Program-made: the position numbers and the translations under genes
In this document: in pieces, positions 62,843-64,000 of the stretch
Layout: the number at the start of each line of letters is the position of its first letter
How positions within the stretch are numbered: position 1 is the first letter of the stretch
Notes under the pieces: model-generated
Databases searched by the model: none
What the model was told of the DNA's origin: nothing
The model's input: the letters and a program-made list of their open reading frames with translations, nothing else
NCBI GenBank assembly: GCA_008330645.1
Contig: VLTN01000034.1
Coordinates: 248,001-312,000, forward strand
Length of the DNA: 64,000 bases
From: Cafeteria roenbergensis
Taxonomy: Eukaryota > Sar > Bigyra > Bicosoecida > Cafeteriaceae
Direction: 5' to 3'

Positions 62843-64000
62843 TGAAGCAGCGGCAGCAGCAGCGCTCGCAGACCCAGCCGGCGGTGCCGGGACTGCCTGC
62901 AGGGCTGTCCACAGGAGCGCCGCCAATTGCAGCGAGCAGCGCTGCCGGTGCGTCGGGCCCGGTCTCTGGCGATGCTGCTGCCGCACCGGCGGCGGCGGCG
63001 AGCGATGCACGACCTCTGGTCTCGCCCAGCGGGTCGCCCACGGGTCCTACGCACCACGCCTCGGCGGTTTCGCCCGATCAGTCCCATCGATCGCAAGCTC
63101 TGCTGGCCGTGGCGAGACGACGTCGGGAGCTGGCGGATGCGCCGAGGATGCGGCCGGCGCCGCCTCCGGCTCTGCCACCGGGGATGTCGATTGAAGACTT
63201 GTCTCGACGGCTTGCTGACCGGCGTGCGATGGCAGCTGACCCGCTGGCTTGCGGAAACCTCCCGGCAAGTTCCTTGCCGCCCGCGCCTCCGCCGTCGCCT
63301 GCCGGGGAAGACAGCGACGCCATCAGCAGCCAGTCAGGCGAGGAGGCCCCCACTGCGGAGAGGGAAGATGACGGTGATGTATCTCTGACGCGCCACGGAC
63401 ACGCCGTTGATTGGGCTGAAACCAGGGGCGGCCCCCATGCGCAACCCGGCACGGAGAGCTCCAACTCCGACTCTCAGTTGGACTCCGAATCTGGAGATCA
63501 TGCCCCAACTAGGGGCAGGGCACCCACCAACCATACGCAGCAGCCCGACCACGAGGTGTCCGTTGGGGCGCGCAGGTCCAAGCCTTCGCCTCACAGGGCT
63601 CCTGGTTCCCGTGCGAAACCGCCCGGTGCGAAACCGCCCGGTGCGAAACCGCCACCCCCTCCCAAGAGCCGCTTGGCTCCGCCACCGGCTCCATCGCCCA
63701 CGCCGGGCTCACCTTCGGCGAATCGTTTGGCCGATTCCGAAGCTAGCCTCATGGCCAAAGGCAGAAGGCAGGACTCCGGGAACGAGTCGCTGGAGTCTGA
63801 CCCCGAGGCAGGCACGCCAGCGACTCGGACTGGGACTGACACACCGATCGACGAGGCCACGCATGCACCGCCCCCCCCGCCGCAGGGCCAGCCCTCCCCC
63901 CGTGAAAAGCCGCCCGAGTTCCAGAAGGGGCCCTCCGAGGCCCCCAAGAGGCGAAGCGTGATTCCGGTCGGCAGCCGCCCGCCGCCGCCGCCGAAGCAGC
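59611..64000 (+). CDS. Coiled-coil protein with 24-copy repeat and poly-Gln (3' end beyond window)
   Basis: The plus frame from ATG 59611 (MSAGPLQSDVQRLRREFLSA) is open to the window end, at least 1,463 residues with no intron. Residues 1-340 are Ser/Pro/Arg/Gly-rich and probably disordered. Residues about 341-958 are a helical array of 24 SRAEEAE units. A non-repetitive coiled coil follows (RADEAEERLAESQETIDRL, KVELLTSKLEAMDTLRQRL), then 19 consecutive CAG codons encoding Gln. The C-terminal part is Pro/Ser-rich with KPPGAKPPGAKPPPPPK and RPPPPPKQ, possible SH3- or EVH1-type ligands. Composition recalls cytoskeletal scaffolds. The opposite-strand frames over the array are repeat artefacts. 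No family was recognised. Confidence 0.75.
60633..62484 (+). repeat. Mixed 63/96-nt coding tandem array (24 SRAEEAE units) with higher-order copies
   Basis: Two related units alternate: 63 bases (21 residues, AAQEETLTAVSRAEEAEAAL plus Lys) and 96 bases (32 residues, with an 11-residue AEAASTVAAAQ-type insert). Thus the units are three heptads, or three heptads plus one hendecad. Marker variants show higher-order duplication: GGAAGAGGCGTC at 62058 and 62376 (318 bases, two of each unit), and GCTTCGTGGGAGAG-type markers at about 61290 and 61671 (381 bases, three short plus two long). Nearly every unit contains GCGGTTTCGCG or GCGGTTTCGCGT. Confidence 0.93.
62785..62841 (+). repeat. CAG run encoding 19 Gln
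   Basis: Nineteen uninterrupted CAG codons in frame in the repeat coiled-coil gene, followed by CTGAAGCAGCGGCAGCAG. The absence of interruptions suggests it is length-variable. Confidence 0.95.

Noticed and set aside
60279-63096. Minus-strand frames of 790 and 868 aa opposite the coiled-coil array
   Set aside because: Both are by-products of repeat periods divisible by three. The plus frame extends from a Met across 4.4 kb and makes a regular coiled coil with poly-Gln.
1-64000. Bacterial high-GC genome (actinobacterial type)
   Set aside because: Spliceosomal introns with conserved phases, eukaryote-only families and absence of operon spacing or Shine-Dalgarno sites argue against it.

Overview
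The window reads as nuclear DNA of a unicellular eukaryote with a GC-rich genome (hand estimate near 70% G+C). The evidence is: spliced genes whose exons join in phase across GT(GAG)...(C)GCAG introns of 44-453 nt; secretory signal peptides; eukaryote-only families (PP2A B56, DDX1, TMEM267, possibly an RNase kappa-like protein); and very large low-complexity proteins. A GC-rich protist such as a heterotrophic stramenopile (bicosoecid type) is one possibility, but this is inference and weakly supported.

Layout, left to right: (A, -, runs off the left edge) secreted LamG-like multi-pass surface protein; (B, +) divergent partner with a signal peptide, a 41-copy Ser/Thr/Pro array, a Cys-rich stretch and about nine membrane spans; (C, -) intronless 10.8-kb gene for a giant type II membrane glycosyltransferase-like protein; (D, -) membrane-anchored TrmO tRNA methyltransferase; (E, +) purple acid phosphatase; (F, -) SERHL-like alpha/beta hydrolase; (G, -) small two-span protein, possibly RNase kappa-like; (H, +) PH domain fused to a PP2A B56 subunit; (I, +) six-exon Ala-rich coiled-coil protein; (J, +) small secreted saposin-like Cys-rich protein; (K, +) DDX1 helicase; (M, +) GPH-type MFS transporter; (N, -) giant intronless coiled-coil protein; (O, +) TMEM267; (P, +, runs off the right edge) coiled-coil protein with a 24-copy repeat and poly-Gln. 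Four divergent pairs (A/B, D/E, G/H, N/O) share short promoter regions.

The genes do not form one pathway. The set mixes surface and secretory functions (A, B, C, E, J), RNA functions (D, K), signalling (H), transport (M) and structural coiled coils (I, N, P). The genes most like known families are intron-rich. The giant repeat-bearing genes (C, N, P and the visible part of A) have no introns.

The most unusual signal is at DNA level. Two short words, GGCAGAGC and CGAAACCGC (with their complements), recur far above expectation on both strands and in several reading frames. GGCAGAGC also lies 69-145 bp upstream of the start codon of nine genes. All counts were made by eye and all exon joins were worked out by hand from phase and splice consensus, without transcript evidence.
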